A stretch of DNA of 64,000 bases from Variovorax paradoxus (GTDB lineage Bacteria > Pseudomonadota > Gammaproteobacteria > Burkholderiales > Burkholderiaceae_C): positions 5,070,001 to 5,134,000 of the forward strand of contig NZ_LR743507.1 of NCBI RefSeq assembly GCF_902712855.1, in the 5' to 3' direction. The number at the start of each line of letters is the position of its first letter. Position 1 is the stretch's first letter. The notes beneath the pieces are model-generated. The model saw only the letters and a program-made list of their open reading frames with translations. It was not told the DNA's origin and ran no database searches. The position numbers and the translations under genes were made by a program. Shown here one piece after another: positions 24,267 through 32,583 of this stretch.

Positions 24267-24889
24267 GAGCGCGGCTCATCGGCAGTGCCCGAAACGGCGG
24301 CCACGGGTGCCGCGGGTGTCTTGCCCCCCACCTCGAAGAAGGTGTACGAGAGCGTGATGGTCTTCACGTCCTTGGAAATCTTGGGATCGATCACGAACGC
24401 GACCGGCCACTGCTTCTTCTCGCCCGGATCGAGGGTGTACTGGTTGAAGCAGAAGCACTCGAGCTTGTTGAAGTACGGCGCGGCCTGCTGCGGCGCGTAG
24501 CTCGGGATGGCCTGTGCAGCCATGCGGCGGTTCTGCACGTTCTGGAACTCGTACATCACCGTGTTGAGCTGGCCCGGGTGCACCTGGATGGTCCGCTCCG
24601 CCGGCTTGAAGTCCCACAGGCCGCCACGCACGTTGGAGTCGAACTCGACGGTGATGGTGCGGGTCATGTCGACCTGCGTGTTGTCGGGCACGCGCACATT
24701 CTTGCCTCCGCTCGCACCGCCGGGCACCTCGAGCTCGGAGAGCGCGAGGATGTTGATGCCGGTCATCTCGCAGATCGCGCGGTACATCGGCACCAGTGCA
24801 TAGCCGAAGGCGAACATGCCGCAGGCCACGACGGCCAGCTTGCCGACCATGCGGACATTGGCGCGCCGGATGCGTTGACCGAGGCTCAT
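24263..24889 (-). CDS. ctaG: cytochrome c oxidase assembly protein CtaG/Cox11
   Basis: A 208-residue Cox11 protein that inserts copper into the CuB centre of subunit I. It has one N-terminal membrane segment (residues 17-38) with the following conserved VPMYRAICEMTG, and a periplasmic immunoglobulin-like domain containing the copper-binding CFCF in KLECFCFNQYTL near residue 145. The end carries the standard ISYTFF-like strand. It lies between the small assembly protein gene and DUF2970. Confidence 0.95.
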   Translation of the reverse strand: MSLGQRIRRANVRMVGKLAVVACGMFAFGYALVPMYRAICEMTGINILALSELEVPGGASGGKNVRVPDNTQVDMTRTITVEFDSNVRGGLWDFKPAERTIQVHPGQLNTVMYEFQNVQNRRMAAQAIPSYAPQQAAPYFNKLECFCFNQYTLDPGEKKQWPVAFVIDPKISKDVKTITLSYTFFEVGGKTPAAPVAAVSGTADEPRS

Positions 24890-24922
24890 GCTGCTGCTCC
24901 CGTTCGTTGCGAGGGTGGCGGT

Positions 24923-25036
24923 TCAGCGGCCGCTGAACCAGACCATGCGGACGATGAAGCCGATGAAGAACACCACCGCGATCGAGGCCAGCGTGAGCCC
25001 CATGCGGCGGTTGTTCCTTTTCTGTTCGGGGGTCAT
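24923..25036 (-). CDS. cytochrome oxidase small assembly protein (37 residues)
   Basis: A very short gene between ctaD and ctaG. It starts at the ATG 25036 and ends with TGA at 24923. The product has a charged N-terminus (MTPEQKRNNRRMG) and one membrane segment of about 18 residues (LASIAVVFFIGFIVRMVW), ending SGR. The size, location and a charged-then-hydrophobic layout match the small oxidase assembly proteins annotated in this position in Burkholderiales. It is too short for most gene finders but has the same strand, spacing and GC bias as its neighbours. Confidence 0.82.
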   Translation of the reverse strand: MTPEQKRNNRRMGLTLASIAVVFFIGFIVRMVWFSGR

Positions 25037-25059
25037 CGAGCGTCAGCCGGCGAAGACGT

Positions 25060-26700
25060 TCAACCGATCACCTTGGTGGCGGTCGCGTCGAGCTTGGGCG
25101 GGTTCTCGAAGGTATGGAACGGAGCCGGCGACGGCACTTCCCACTCGAGGCCCTCGGCGCCTTCCCACGGCTTCTGCACAGCCTTCTCGCCCTTGCCGCG
25201 CATGGTGGGCAGCACGACGAACAGGAAGAAGTAGAGCTGGGCGAAGCCGAAGAAGAACGCACCGACCGACGCGACGGCATTGAAGTCGGCGAACTGCATC
25301 GGGTAGTCGGCATAGCGGCGCGGCATGCCGGCCAGGCCCAGGAAGTGCATCGGGAAGAAGGTCACGTTGAACGAGATCAGCGACCACCAGAAGTGCACCT
25401 TGCCGCGCGTCTCGTTGTACATGACGCCGGTCCACTTGGGCACCCAGTAATAGAAGCCCGAGAACATCGCGAACAGCGAGCCGGCCACCAGCACGTAGTG
25501 GAAATGCGCCACCACGTAATAGGTGTCCTGCAGCTGCGTGTCGATCGGTGCGACGGCCAGGATCAGGCCCGTGAAGCCGCCCATCGTGAACACGAAGATG
25601 AATCCGACCGCAAACAGCATGGGTGTCTCGAAGGTCATCGAGCCCTGCCACATGGTGGCGATCCAGTTGAAGATCTTCACCGCAGTGGGCACCGCGATCA
25701 GCATCGTGGCGTACATGAAGAACAGCTGGCCCGTCAGCGGCATGCCGGTCGTGAACATGTGGTGCGCCCACACGATGAACGACAGGATGGCGATCGACGA
25801 GGTGGCGTACACCATCGAGGCGTAGCCGAACAGGCGCTTGCGGGCGAACGCCGGCACCACCTGGCTGATGATGCCGAAGGCCGGCAGGATCATGATGTAG
25901 ACCTCGGGGTGGCCGAAGAACCAGAAGATGTGCTGGTACATCACCGGGTCGCCGCCGCCGGCGGGATTGAAGAAGCTGGTGCCGAAGTGGCGGTCGGTCA
26001 GCGTCATCGTGATGGCGCCTGCGAGCACGGGCATCACGGCGATCAGCAGGTAGGCGGTGATGAGCCAGGTCCAGCAGAACATCGGCATCTTCATCAGCGT
26101 CATGCCGGGGGCGCGCATGTTGAGGATGGTGACGATGATGTTGATCGAGCCCATGATCGACGAGGCGCCCATGATGTGCATCGCGAAGATGCCGGCGTCC
26201 ATCGAGGGACCCATCTGCAGCGTGAGCGGCGCGTACAGCGTCCAGCCGGCAGCGGGTGCGCCGCCGGGCATGAAGAACGAACCCACCAGCATCAGCGCCG
26301 CGGGAATCAGCAGCCAGAAGCTGAAGTTGTTCATGCGCGCGAAGGCCATGTCGGACGCGCCCACCTGCAGCGGGATCATCCAGTTCGCGAAGCCCACGAA
26401 GGCCGGCATGATGGCGCCGAACACCATGATGAGGCCGTGCATGGTCGTGAACTGGTTGAACAGTTCGGGATTCACCAGCTGCAGGCCGGGCTGGAACAGC
26501 TCGGCGCGGATCAGCAGCGCAAGCACGCCGCCCACCATCAGCATCGTGAAGCTGAACAGCAGGTAGAGCGTGCCGATGTCCTTGTGGTTGGTGGCGAACA
26601 CCCAGCGGCGCCAGCCGGTGGGCGCGTGGTGGTCGTGATGCTCGTCGTGTGCGTGGTCGCCGTGGGCTGCGTGACCGTGGGGGTCGAGGACTGCGCTCAT
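25060..26700 (-). CDS. ctaD: cytochrome c oxidase subunit I
   Basis: The 546-residue catalytic subunit of an aa3-type heme-copper oxidase, with twelve membrane segments. Visible are the WVFATNHKDIGTLYL entry, the low-spin heme His in TTMHGLIMVFGA, the CuB region FWFFGHPEVYIMILPAFG with the His-Tyr pair, the His-His pair in FIVWAHHMFTTGM, and the heme ligands in VVAHFHYVLV. This makes it a class A1-type oxidase with the Glu-containing D-channel region near GHPEVY. A His-rich N-terminal tail (residues 8-25) is unusual and may bind metal. It follows ctaC by 43 bases. Confidence 0.97.
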   Translation of the reverse strand: MSAVLDPHGHAAHGDHAHDEHHDHHAPTGWRRWVFATNHKDIGTLYLLFSFTMLMVGGVLALLIRAELFQPGLQLVNPELFNQFTTMHGLIMVFGAIMPAFVGFANWMIPLQVGASDMAFARMNNFSFWLLIPAALMLVGSFFMPGGAPAAGWTLYAPLTLQMGPSMDAGIFAMHIMGASSIMGSINIIVTILNMRAPGMTLMKMPMFCWTWLITAYLLIAVMPVLAGAITMTLTDRHFGTSFFNPAGGGDPVMYQHIFWFFGHPEVYIMILPAFGIISQVVPAFARKRLFGYASMVYATSSIAILSFIVWAHHMFTTGMPLTGQLFFMYATMLIAVPTAVKIFNWIATMWQGSMTFETPMLFAVGFIFVFTMGGFTGLILAVAPIDTQLQDTYYVVAHFHYVLVAGSLFAMFSGFYYWVPKWTGVMYNETRGKVHFWWSLISFNVTFFPMHFLGLAGMPRRYADYPMQFADFNAVASVGAFFFGFAQLYFFLFVVLPTMRGKGEKAVQKPWEGAEGLEWEVPSPAPFHTFENPPKLDATATKVIG

Positions 26701-26743
26701 GTCGTTGTTCCTTGCAATTTCTTCGTCGCGGGGCGCTGCCCGA

Positions 26744-27922
26744 TCACTTGCCGCGCAGGGCCAGCACCTCGGCCGGCTGCACCAGTTGGCCGGTCTTGTT
26801 GGACCAGCTGTTCTTGGTGTACGTGGCCACCGCCGCGAGATCGGTATCGCTCAGTTGCTTCCACGACGGCATCGCGCCGTTGTTCTGGCCGTTGAGCAGC
26901 ACCATCAACTGGACCTTGTGATCGGCGTCGAGCACCTTCGGATCGCCGTCGAGCGCCTTGATCGGGCCGGCGCCCTTGCCGTTGGCCTGGTGGCAGGCGG
27001 CGCAGTTGGCGGCGTAGACCTTCTCGCCGCGAACCAGCATGTCGGGCAGCGTCCAGACCTTGCTCGGGTCGTCGAGCTTGGCGGCGGCTTCCTTGCGCTT
27101 GGCGGCCACCCAGGTCGTGTAGTCGGCGGCCGAGAGCACCTTCACGTGGATCGGCATGTAGGCGTGTTCCTTGCCGCACAGTTCCTGGCACTGGCCGTAG
27201 TAGTCGCCCACCGTCTCGGCACGGAACCAGGTGTCGCGCACGAAGCCGGGAATGGCATCCTGCTTGAGGCCCAGCTGCGGCACGGCGAAGGCGTGGATCA
27301 CGTCGTTCGCGGTGGTGATGATGCGGATCTTCTTCTGCACCGGCACGACCAGCGGGTTGTCGACCTTGAGCAGGTAGTCGTCGGGCACCGCGCCCTTGGC
27401 GCCGGCGTCGGACATGGCGCGCTGCGAGCTGTCGAGCGTGGAGATGAAGGCCAGGCCCTCGCCTTCGCCGTTGAGGTAGTCGTAGCCCCACTTCCACTGG
27501 TAGCCCGTGGTCTTGATGGTGAGGTCGGCATTGGTGGTGTCCTTCTGGGCCACGAGCACCTTGGTCGCGGGCAGCGCCATGAGGATCACGATGAGGAAGG
27601 GCACGATGGTCCAGATGACCTCAACCACCACCGATTCATGGAAGTTGGCGGCCTTGTGGCCCACCGACTTGCGGTGCTTCCAGATCGAATAGAACATGAC
27701 CGCGAACACGGCGACGAAGATGACCGTGCACAGGATCATCATGATCGTGTGGAGCAGATGCTGCTCCTGCGCGATCTTGGTCACACCGACCGGAAGATTC
27801 AGCTGGCGCACCGAAGGGCCGCCGGGCAGATCGTTGACTGCGTGCGCCGCGCTGCTGAAAGCCGCGCCGGCCGCCAGCAACAGATTCGCCGGCCTGTACT
27901 TATTGCGCCAAATGCTCTTCAT
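26744..27922 (-). CDS. ctaC: cytochrome c oxidase subunit II with fused cytochrome c domain
   Basis: A 392-residue subunit II of caa3 type. After a signal peptide and two membrane segments comes the CuA domain, with GYQWKWGYDY, DVIHAFAVPQLG and the copper ligands in GQCQELCGKEHAYM. A C-terminal class I cytochrome c domain follows, with the heme motif CAACH near residue 310 and a late GAMPSWKQLSDTDLAAV region carrying the axial Met. It can therefore accept electrons directly from cytochrome c through a covalently attached carrier. The ATG at 27922 is chosen; a GTG nine bases earlier is also possible. First gene of the oxidase operon. Confidence 0.95.
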   Translation of the reverse strand: MKSIWRNKYRPANLLLAAGAAFSSAAHAVNDLPGGPSVRQLNLPVGVTKIAQEQHLLHTIMMILCTVIFVAVFAVMFYSIWKHRKSVGHKAANFHESVVVEVIWTIVPFLIVILMALPATKVLVAQKDTTNADLTIKTTGYQWKWGYDYLNGEGEGLAFISTLDSSQRAMSDAGAKGAVPDDYLLKVDNPLVVPVQKKIRIITTANDVIHAFAVPQLGLKQDAIPGFVRDTWFRAETVGDYYGQCQELCGKEHAYMPIHVKVLSAADYTTWVAAKRKEAAAKLDDPSKVWTLPDMLVRGEKVYAANCAACHQANGKGAGPIKALDGDPKVLDADHKVQLMVLLNGQNNGAMPSWKQLSDTDLAAVATYTKNSWSNKTGQLVQPAEVLALRGK

Positions 27923-27984
27923 CGTGTTCACGTTTCTTCAATTTTTCGACAAACCCAACACCGTGCAGCACTGCGCGAGCCCCC

Positions 27985-28461
27985 TCAGGCGCCGCGTAAC
28001 GCCATGCGAATCTCGCGCGCCAGGGCGGCACGCAACTCCGGGCGTACATAGCGCCCCACCCTGACCGATCGACCCTGCCCCGAGACCTCGATCAGCGAGC
28101 GATCGCCGGCCTGCGGTTCGATCCGCACCTGGTGCGGAAGAAATTCAGTGCGCTCGTAGTGCCCGCCGTTCTCGAGCTCGACGACAAGGCGCCCCTCCTG
28201 CAACGCGATCCTTTCGCCATCGGTCGCGTGCCGCGCGTAGACCATGAAAGCGAATCCGACAGCGGCCAGTTCGAGCCAGGCAAAAGGCAGGACCAGCGGC
28301 GCACCGTGAAGCCAGAACAGGGTGCCGGTGCCGAGCGATACCACGCACAGCGAGGCGTAGAGCCAGCCCAGCTGGCTCGGCGTCACCGAGCAGTTCCGCT
28401 TCAGGAACCAGTGGATGTTCTGGCCTGAAACAGTGGCAAATCGAAACACGGAATTCGACAC
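27985..28461 (-). CDS. DUF2244 family membrane protein
   Basis: About 158 residues with two central membrane segments, the WFLKRNCSVTPSQL motif ahead of them, and a C-terminal soluble domain ending RPELRAALAREIRMAL. This is the DUF2244 family, commonly next to cytochrome oxidase subunit genes in proteobacteria. No ATG is close to the family start; GTG codons at 28461 and 28449 are both plausible, and the longer frame to an ATG at 28545 adds sequence that does not look native. It sits 62 bases upstream of ctaC in the same direction and may be co-transcribed. Confidence 0.8.
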   Translation of the reverse strand: MSNSVFRFATVSGQNIHWFLKRNCSVTPSQLGWLYASLCVVSLGTGTLFWLHGAPLVLPFAWLELAAVGFAFMVYARHATDGERIALQEGRLVVELENGGHYERTEFLPHQVRIEPQAGDRSLIEVSGQGRSVRVGRYVRPELRAALAREIRMALRGA

Positions 28462-28637
28462 GGGCGAGTTCAGCAAATCGGTACGTCGACGGTCGCCAAA
28501 CCCCTCGTACAAACAGGATTGGACACCCCTCGATCGCGGGAACATACCCGCGAGTTTCACGCAACGGCGGATTGTAGCGGGTAGATACCAGCGGCCGAGT
28601 GCCCTGTGGGACCCCTACGGGTCACTACTAGTAGGCA

Positions 28638-28665
28638 GAAAACGCGCTGTGCGTCAGGCGTTTTC
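28638..28665 (-). terminator. hairpin after the BioC-like gene
   Basis: GAAAACGC (28638-28645) and GCGTTTTC (28658-28665) form a perfect 8-bp stem with a 12-base loop, 21 bases past the stop of the leftward BioC-like gene. The T-run is only four bases, so termination strength is uncertain. Confidence 0.55.
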
Positions 28666-28685
28666 ATCCGGCGAATCGAACGTGC

Positions 28686-29600
28686 TCAGGCGCCCGGACG
28701 ACCCCGTTGCAGCATCGAGCGCATCTCGCGCAGCGAGACCGCGCTTTCGGCCGCCAGCGACACGCGCGGCGTCGGCTTGAAGGCATGGCCGTAGATCACC
28801 TCGAAGGTCAACGCGATGCGCCCACCGCCCTCTTCGGCCGGCGCGAGTTCGGGCAGCGCCTTCTTCAGCGACCGGTGCCAGCCCCTGCCGCGCAACGCCG
28901 CGAAGCGCGCCGGATTCAGGTTGCGCCCCAGCGTGCGGAGTTCGGCGAGTGCCGCCTCGGGCGTCGCCCAGGTCAGCACGATGCGCTCCATGTCCATCAC
29001 GGGCTCGGCGAAGCCGGCATGCACCAGCATGTCGCCCCAGTCGTGCATGTCGGTGAACTCGTGCCCTGCGGCAGGCCACCCCATGCGGGCATGGAGCGCG
29101 CGCAGCTCGCGCACGGTGTCGGGGCCGAGGCAGGAGAACATCAGGAAGCCGTCGGTCGCCACCAGCTTGTGCCAGTGCGAGATCAACGCTTCGGGATCGG
29201 CCGCCATGTGCAACGACATGTTGGCCCAGAGCAGGTCGACACCATCTTCGGGCGGGGCGTCGAAGCGCGCCTTGCCGCCCTGCCAGCGGCGCGCGCTCCA
29301 CCACGGCGCGCTCAAGGCCTGGCCGGTGGCTTCCGCGAGCGCGGCTTCAGGCTCGATCACGAAGGCCGCGGCATCCTTGTAGCGACGGGCGACAAGTTCG
29401 TGCGCCTCGAGGCCGCCGCGCAACGGCGCCCAGTCTGCCCAGGTGCGGGGCTGCGCCTTGATCCATTGCAGCCGGTCTTCCATGCGGCGACCGATCTCCT
29501 CGTGCAGCCAGGGCGACCCGTCGTCAGGCGCGAGCCGGCGCCAGCGGTCGGCCGCCGTGGCATCGATGGTCGGCGGTCGTCTTGTGGGGTCGGTGGCCAT
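28686..29600 (-). CDS. BioC-like SAM-methyltransferase family protein with degenerate cofactor motif
   Basis: A 304-residue protein whose middle and C-terminal parts resemble malonyl-ACP methyltransferases of biotin synthesis: DLLWANMSLHMAADPEALISHWHKLV, then DGFLMFSCLGPDTVRELR and a long region with FTDMHDWGDMLVHAGFAEPVMDMERI. The N-terminus has RWRRLAPDDGSPWLHEEIGRRMEDRL, as in BioC. However, the glycine-rich SAM-binding motif I expected after VARRYKDAAAFVIEP is missing. It may be an inactive or altered paralogue. The ATG at 29600 is used; another at 29624 overlaps the divergent comF start. No biotin genes are nearby. Confidence 0.72.
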   Translation of the reverse strand: MATDPTRRPPTIDATAADRWRRLAPDDGSPWLHEEIGRRMEDRLQWIKAQPRTWADWAPLRGGLEAHELVARRYKDAAAFVIEPEAALAEATGQALSAPWWSARRWQGGKARFDAPPEDGVDLLWANMSLHMAADPEALISHWHKLVATDGFLMFSCLGPDTVRELRALHARMGWPAAGHEFTDMHDWGDMLVHAGFAEPVMDMERIVLTWATPEAALAELRTLGRNLNPARFAALRGRGWHRSLKKALPELAPAEEGGGRIALTFEVIYGHAFKPTPRVSLAAESAVSLREMRSMLQRGRPGA

Positions 29601-29622
29601 GGGGCCGTGAGTATATTGAGAC

Positions 29623-30357
29623 ATGCCGAGCCATCGGGCCCTGTGGCCTTTATCAACTTCCAAGCCCTTCACTTCCCTGCTCGCCGGGTTGCCCAGCCAG
29701 TGCGCCGTCTGCCGCGCCTGGCCGTCGCGCCGGGTCTGCGATGCCTGCGTGGCGCGCTTTGCGCCGCCCGCCTCGCGCTGCGGCGGCTGTGCGGTGCCGG
29801 TGCCGGACGGCGTGGAGCGCTGCGGCGAATGCGTGAAGCACCCGCCGCCGCTGGATGCCTGCTTCGCCGCCTTCCCCTACGCCTGGCCGTGGGCCGACTG
29901 CATCGCCGGCTTCAAGTTTCGCGGTGACGCCGGCTGGGCCGGTCCGCTCGCGACGCTGCTGCGCAGCACGCCCTGGGTCGAACCGGCGCTGGAGCAGTGC
30001 GACATCGTGCTGCCGATGCCGCTGGCGCCCGGACGGCTGCGCGAGCGCGGCTTCAACCAGGCCCATGAGATCGCGCGCCGGCTCGCACCGGCAAGGACCG
30101 ACCCGGCACTGCTGCTGCGCACCCGCGACACGCCCGCCCAGAGCGGTCTTTCGCGCGCCGAGCGGCTGCGCAACCTGCGGGGCGCCTTCGCGCTGGAACC
30201 GCTGCGTGCGGATGCCGTGCGCGGCCGTCGCGTGGTGCTGGTCGACGACGTCATGACCAGCGGTGCCTCGCTTTTCACGGCGGCCGACGTGCTGAGGCTG
30301 GCGGGCGCGGCCCATATCACGGCGGTGGTGCTGGCCCGCACCGAGCCGCCGCGCTGA
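29623..30357 (+). CDS. ComF family protein (phosphoribosyltransferase-like)
   Basis: A 244-residue ComF-type protein. The N-terminus carries a four-Cys zinc-ribbon-like region (CAVCRAWPSRRVCDACV and CGGC...CGEC between residues 27 and 72). The C-terminal half is a type I phosphoribosyltransferase fold with the PRPP loop VVLVDDVMTSGAS near residue 205. In transformable bacteria ComF helps DNA cross the inner membrane; here only the family is clear. Its start codon at 29623 lies 22 bases from the preferred start of the divergent BioC-like gene. Confidence 0.88.
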   Translation: MPSHRALWPLSTSKPFTSLLAGLPSQCAVCRAWPSRRVCDACVARFAPPASRCGGCAVPVPDGVERCGECVKHPPPLDACFAAFPYAWPWADCIAGFKFRGDAGWAGPLATLLRSTPWVEPALEQCDIVLPMPLAPGRLRERGFNQAHEIARRLAPARTDPALLLRTRDTPAQSGLSRAERLRNLRGAFALEPLRADAVRGRRVVLVDDVMTSGASLFTAADVLRLAGAAHITAVVLARTEPPR

Positions 30358-30388
30358 ATCGCGCGCGCAGCCCGCCGACAATCGGGGC

Positions 30389-30850
30389 ATGTTCCATATC
30401 GTCCTGGTCCACCCCGAGATTCCGCCGAACACCGGCAACGTGATCCGCCTCGCGGCCAACACCGGCTGCACGCTGCACCTGGTCGAGCCGCTGGGCTTTT
30501 CGATGGACGACCGCCTGCTTCGCCGCGCCGGGCTCGATTACCACGAATACGCCGAGGTCAAGCGCCATGCCGACTGGCCAGCGCTCGTTGCCGCCGAGCA
30601 GCCCGCGGCCGAGCGCATGTTCGCATTGACCACGCGCGGCACGCGCGCCGTGCACGACGTGCGTTTCCAGCCAGGCGACTGGCTGGTGTTCGGCTCGGAG
30701 ACCAGCGGCCTGCCGCCCGCGATCCGGGACAGCTTCGCCGAAGCACAGCGACTGCGGTTGCCGATGCGAGAAGGCCAGCGCAGCCTGAACCTGTCGAACG
30801 CGGTCGCCGTCACGGTGTTCGAGGCCTGGCGCCAGAACGGCTTCAGCTGA
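30389..30850 (+). CDS. trmL: tRNA (cytidine(34)-2'-O)-methyltransferase
   Basis: A 153-residue SPOUT methyltransferase that 2'-O-methylates the wobble cytidine or uridine of tRNA-Leu. All three family motifs are visible: PNTGNVIRLAANTG near residues 13-26, VFGSETSGLP near residue 100, and RSLNLSNAVAV near residues 130-140, which form the trefoil knot SAM site. Length equals the family norm. It begins 31 bases after comF and is probably co-transcribed. Confidence 0.96.
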   Translation: MFHIVLVHPEIPPNTGNVIRLAANTGCTLHLVEPLGFSMDDRLLRRAGLDYHEYAEVKRHADWPALVAAEQPAAERMFALTTRGTRAVHDVRFQPGDWLVFGSETSGLPPAIRDSFAEAQRLRLPMREGQRSLNLSNAVAVTVFEAWRQNGFS

Positions 30851-30988
30851 CACCTCGACACAAAGTCATCCGCACCGACGCCGCAAGACCGCATCCGAAC
30901 GGCGGGGCGCGCCGTATGAACAACATGCAGGCTGCAAGCGGCCTGGCATCCCGGTCCATCCGACGCATCAATCTCAAGGAGCCTTGCC

Positions 30989-31282
30989 ATGAACACCAGG
31001 TCGATTGCCTTCGCAGCCTTCGCCACGCTCGCCTTCGCCGGCGGCGCCCACGCCTTCCAGGGCGAGCAGAACCCGCTGCCGCCCGCGCCTTTCCAGTCGA
31101 CGCTGTCGCGTGCCGAAGTCCAGGCGCAGGCCGCGCAGCCCTACCGTATTTCCAACGGCGGCACCGGCGTGGCACGGCCGACCAGCGGCAACATCGACCG
31201 CGATGCGGTGCGCGCGAGCGCACGGGCGATCAGCCGTCAAGGCGCAGCCACCTACGGCGAGGTGACCGACCGGCGGATGTAG
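30989..31282 (+). CDS. small exported protein, DUF4148-like
   Basis: A 97-residue secreted protein with a signal peptide ending AHA at about residue 22, and an excellent AAGGAG ribosome binding site eight bases before the ATG. The mature part is short, polar and Ala-rich, ending with NIDRDAVRASARAISRQGA. That last motif resembles the repeat in the exported protein at 62266. Such proteins are abundant in Burkholderiales and are often placed in DUF4148. No function is known. Confidence 0.75.
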   Translation: MNTRSIAFAAFATLAFAGGAHAFQGEQNPLPPAPFQSTLSRAEVQAQAAQPYRISNGGTGVARPTSGNIDRDAVRASARAISRQGAATYGEVTDRRM

Positions 31283-31320
31283 CAAGGGAAAGCGGAGGAA
31301 GGAAGGCGGGCGCCGCCGCC

Positions 31321-31782
31321 TCAGCGGTAGCGGCGTGCCACCGACTCGGCCACGCAGGCCGGCTTGGCGGCGCCTTCGAGTTCGATGGTGACTTCCCAGG
31401 TCATCTGGAAGCCGTCGTTGGCGATCGGCTCCGAACTCAGCAGCTTCATGCGGGCGCGCAGGCGCTGGCCTACCGGCACCGGCGACATGAAGCGAACCCG
31501 GTTCAGGCCGTAGTTCACGCCCATGCGCGACTCCGTCACCTCGATCGATTCCTCGAAGAAGCGCGGCAGCAGCGACAGCGTCAGGAAGCCGTGCGCGATC
31601 GGCGCGCCGAAGGGGCCGGCCTTGGCCCGCTCGACATCGACGTGGATCCACTGGTGGTCGCCCGTCGCCTCGGCGAACTGGTTGACCTGCGCCTGCGTGA
31701 TGGCGATCCAGTCGCTCACCGCGACTTCCTGGCCGACGCAGTCGGCGAGATCCTGAAGGGTCTGGAATGTCTTTTTCGTCAT
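31321..31782 (-). CDS. MaoC-like hotdog dehydratase
   Basis: A 153-residue single-hotdog protein of the (R)-specific enoyl-CoA hydratase type. The catalytic region FAEATGDHQWIHVD near residues 37-50 carries the Asp and His used to add water to enoyl-CoA, followed by GAPIAHGFLTLSLLP, and a middle NYGLNRVRFMSPVPVG. The family supplies (R)-3-hydroxyacyl-CoA from beta-oxidation, for example to polyhydroxyalkanoate synthesis. The ATG at 31782 is used; one nine bases earlier is also possible. No pathway partners are adjacent. Confidence 0.88.
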   Translation of the reverse strand: MTKKTFQTLQDLADCVGQEVAVSDWIAITQAQVNQFAEATGDHQWIHVDVERAKAGPFGAPIAHGFLTLSLLPRFFEESIEVTESRMGVNYGLNRVRFMSPVPVGQRLRARMKLLSSEPIANDGFQMTWEVTIELEGAAKPACVAESVARRYR

Positions 31783-31869
31783 GCGGGGCATTCTGGCGTC
31801 TGGGATGTCGGGCCGGCTGTCGGGCTCGCGACAACCGGGCTCAGGGAAAACCGGGAGCGCGCCGGACGC

Positions 31870-32490
31870 TCAGGCATCAAGCCATTCGCGGATCGGCTGC
31901 CACTGTTCCAGGTCGCGCTGCACGCGGCCCGGCGCGATGTCGAACAGCGTGAGCCCGCGCGCGGCAAGCTGCACGTAGTTCTGCGTGTCGCGCAATTCGC
32001 CGATCACCGGCACGCCGAGGCCCGCGATGAACTCGTGCAACCGGTCGGCCGCCAGCGTGCGTGCGTTCACCCGCATGCCGACCAGCCCGACCTTCGTCTT
32101 CTCGGCACGGCGGTTTTCCAGCAGCCGGTCGAGAAAGTCGCGCGTGGCGTAGATGTCGAAGATGCTCGGCTGCAGCGGCACGATCACGCGGTCGGCCAGG
32201 GCCAGCACCTCCTTGAAGCGCCAGCCGTGCAGGCCGGCGGGCGTGTCGAGCACCGCGTGCGTGGTGCCGCGCGGCGGCCGCACCACGGTGCTGTCTCCCG
32301 TGGCCTCCCAGGTGGCGATGGGGTGCGCCTGCGGCGGGCGAAGGCCCAGCCAGAGCCGCGAGGACTGCTGGCGGTCCACGTCGCCCAGCATGACGGCGTG
32401 TCCGCGGCTCGCAAAGTAGCCTGCGACGTTGGTCGCGATCGTCGATTTGCCAACGCCACCCTTCGGGTTGGCGACCAGAACCACCGGCAT
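31870..32490 (-). CDS. orphan ParA/MinD-like ATPase
   Basis: A 206-residue deviant Walker-type ATPase. It begins with VANPKGGVGKSTIATNVAGY (Walker A with the signature Lys at residues 9-14 region), followed by LGDVDRQQSSRLWLGLR (Walker A prime), LDTPAGL (Walker B) and a DNA- or membrane-facing C-terminus. The length is that of small orphan ParA proteins that position cellular cargo. No parB, polar protein or chemotaxis gene is nearby, so the cargo cannot be named. It is divergent from kefF with 93 bases between. Confidence 0.85.
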   Translation of the reverse strand: MPVVLVANPKGGVGKSTIATNVAGYFASRGHAVMLGDVDRQQSSRLWLGLRPPQAHPIATWEATGDSTVVRPPRGTTHAVLDTPAGLHGWRFKEVLALADRVIVPLQPSIFDIYATRDFLDRLLENRRAEKTKVGLVGMRVNARTLAADRLHEFIAGLGVPVIGELRDTQNYVQLAARGLTLFDIAPGRVQRDLEQWQPIREWLDA

Positions 32491-32583
32491 GAGCGATCTC
32501 CTCCAGAACAGGAACGGGCTCCATGGTAGTGGGTGGCCCGCTTTTGCCGGGCAAACCCGCCGCGACTGCGCTATGTTCAAGGG

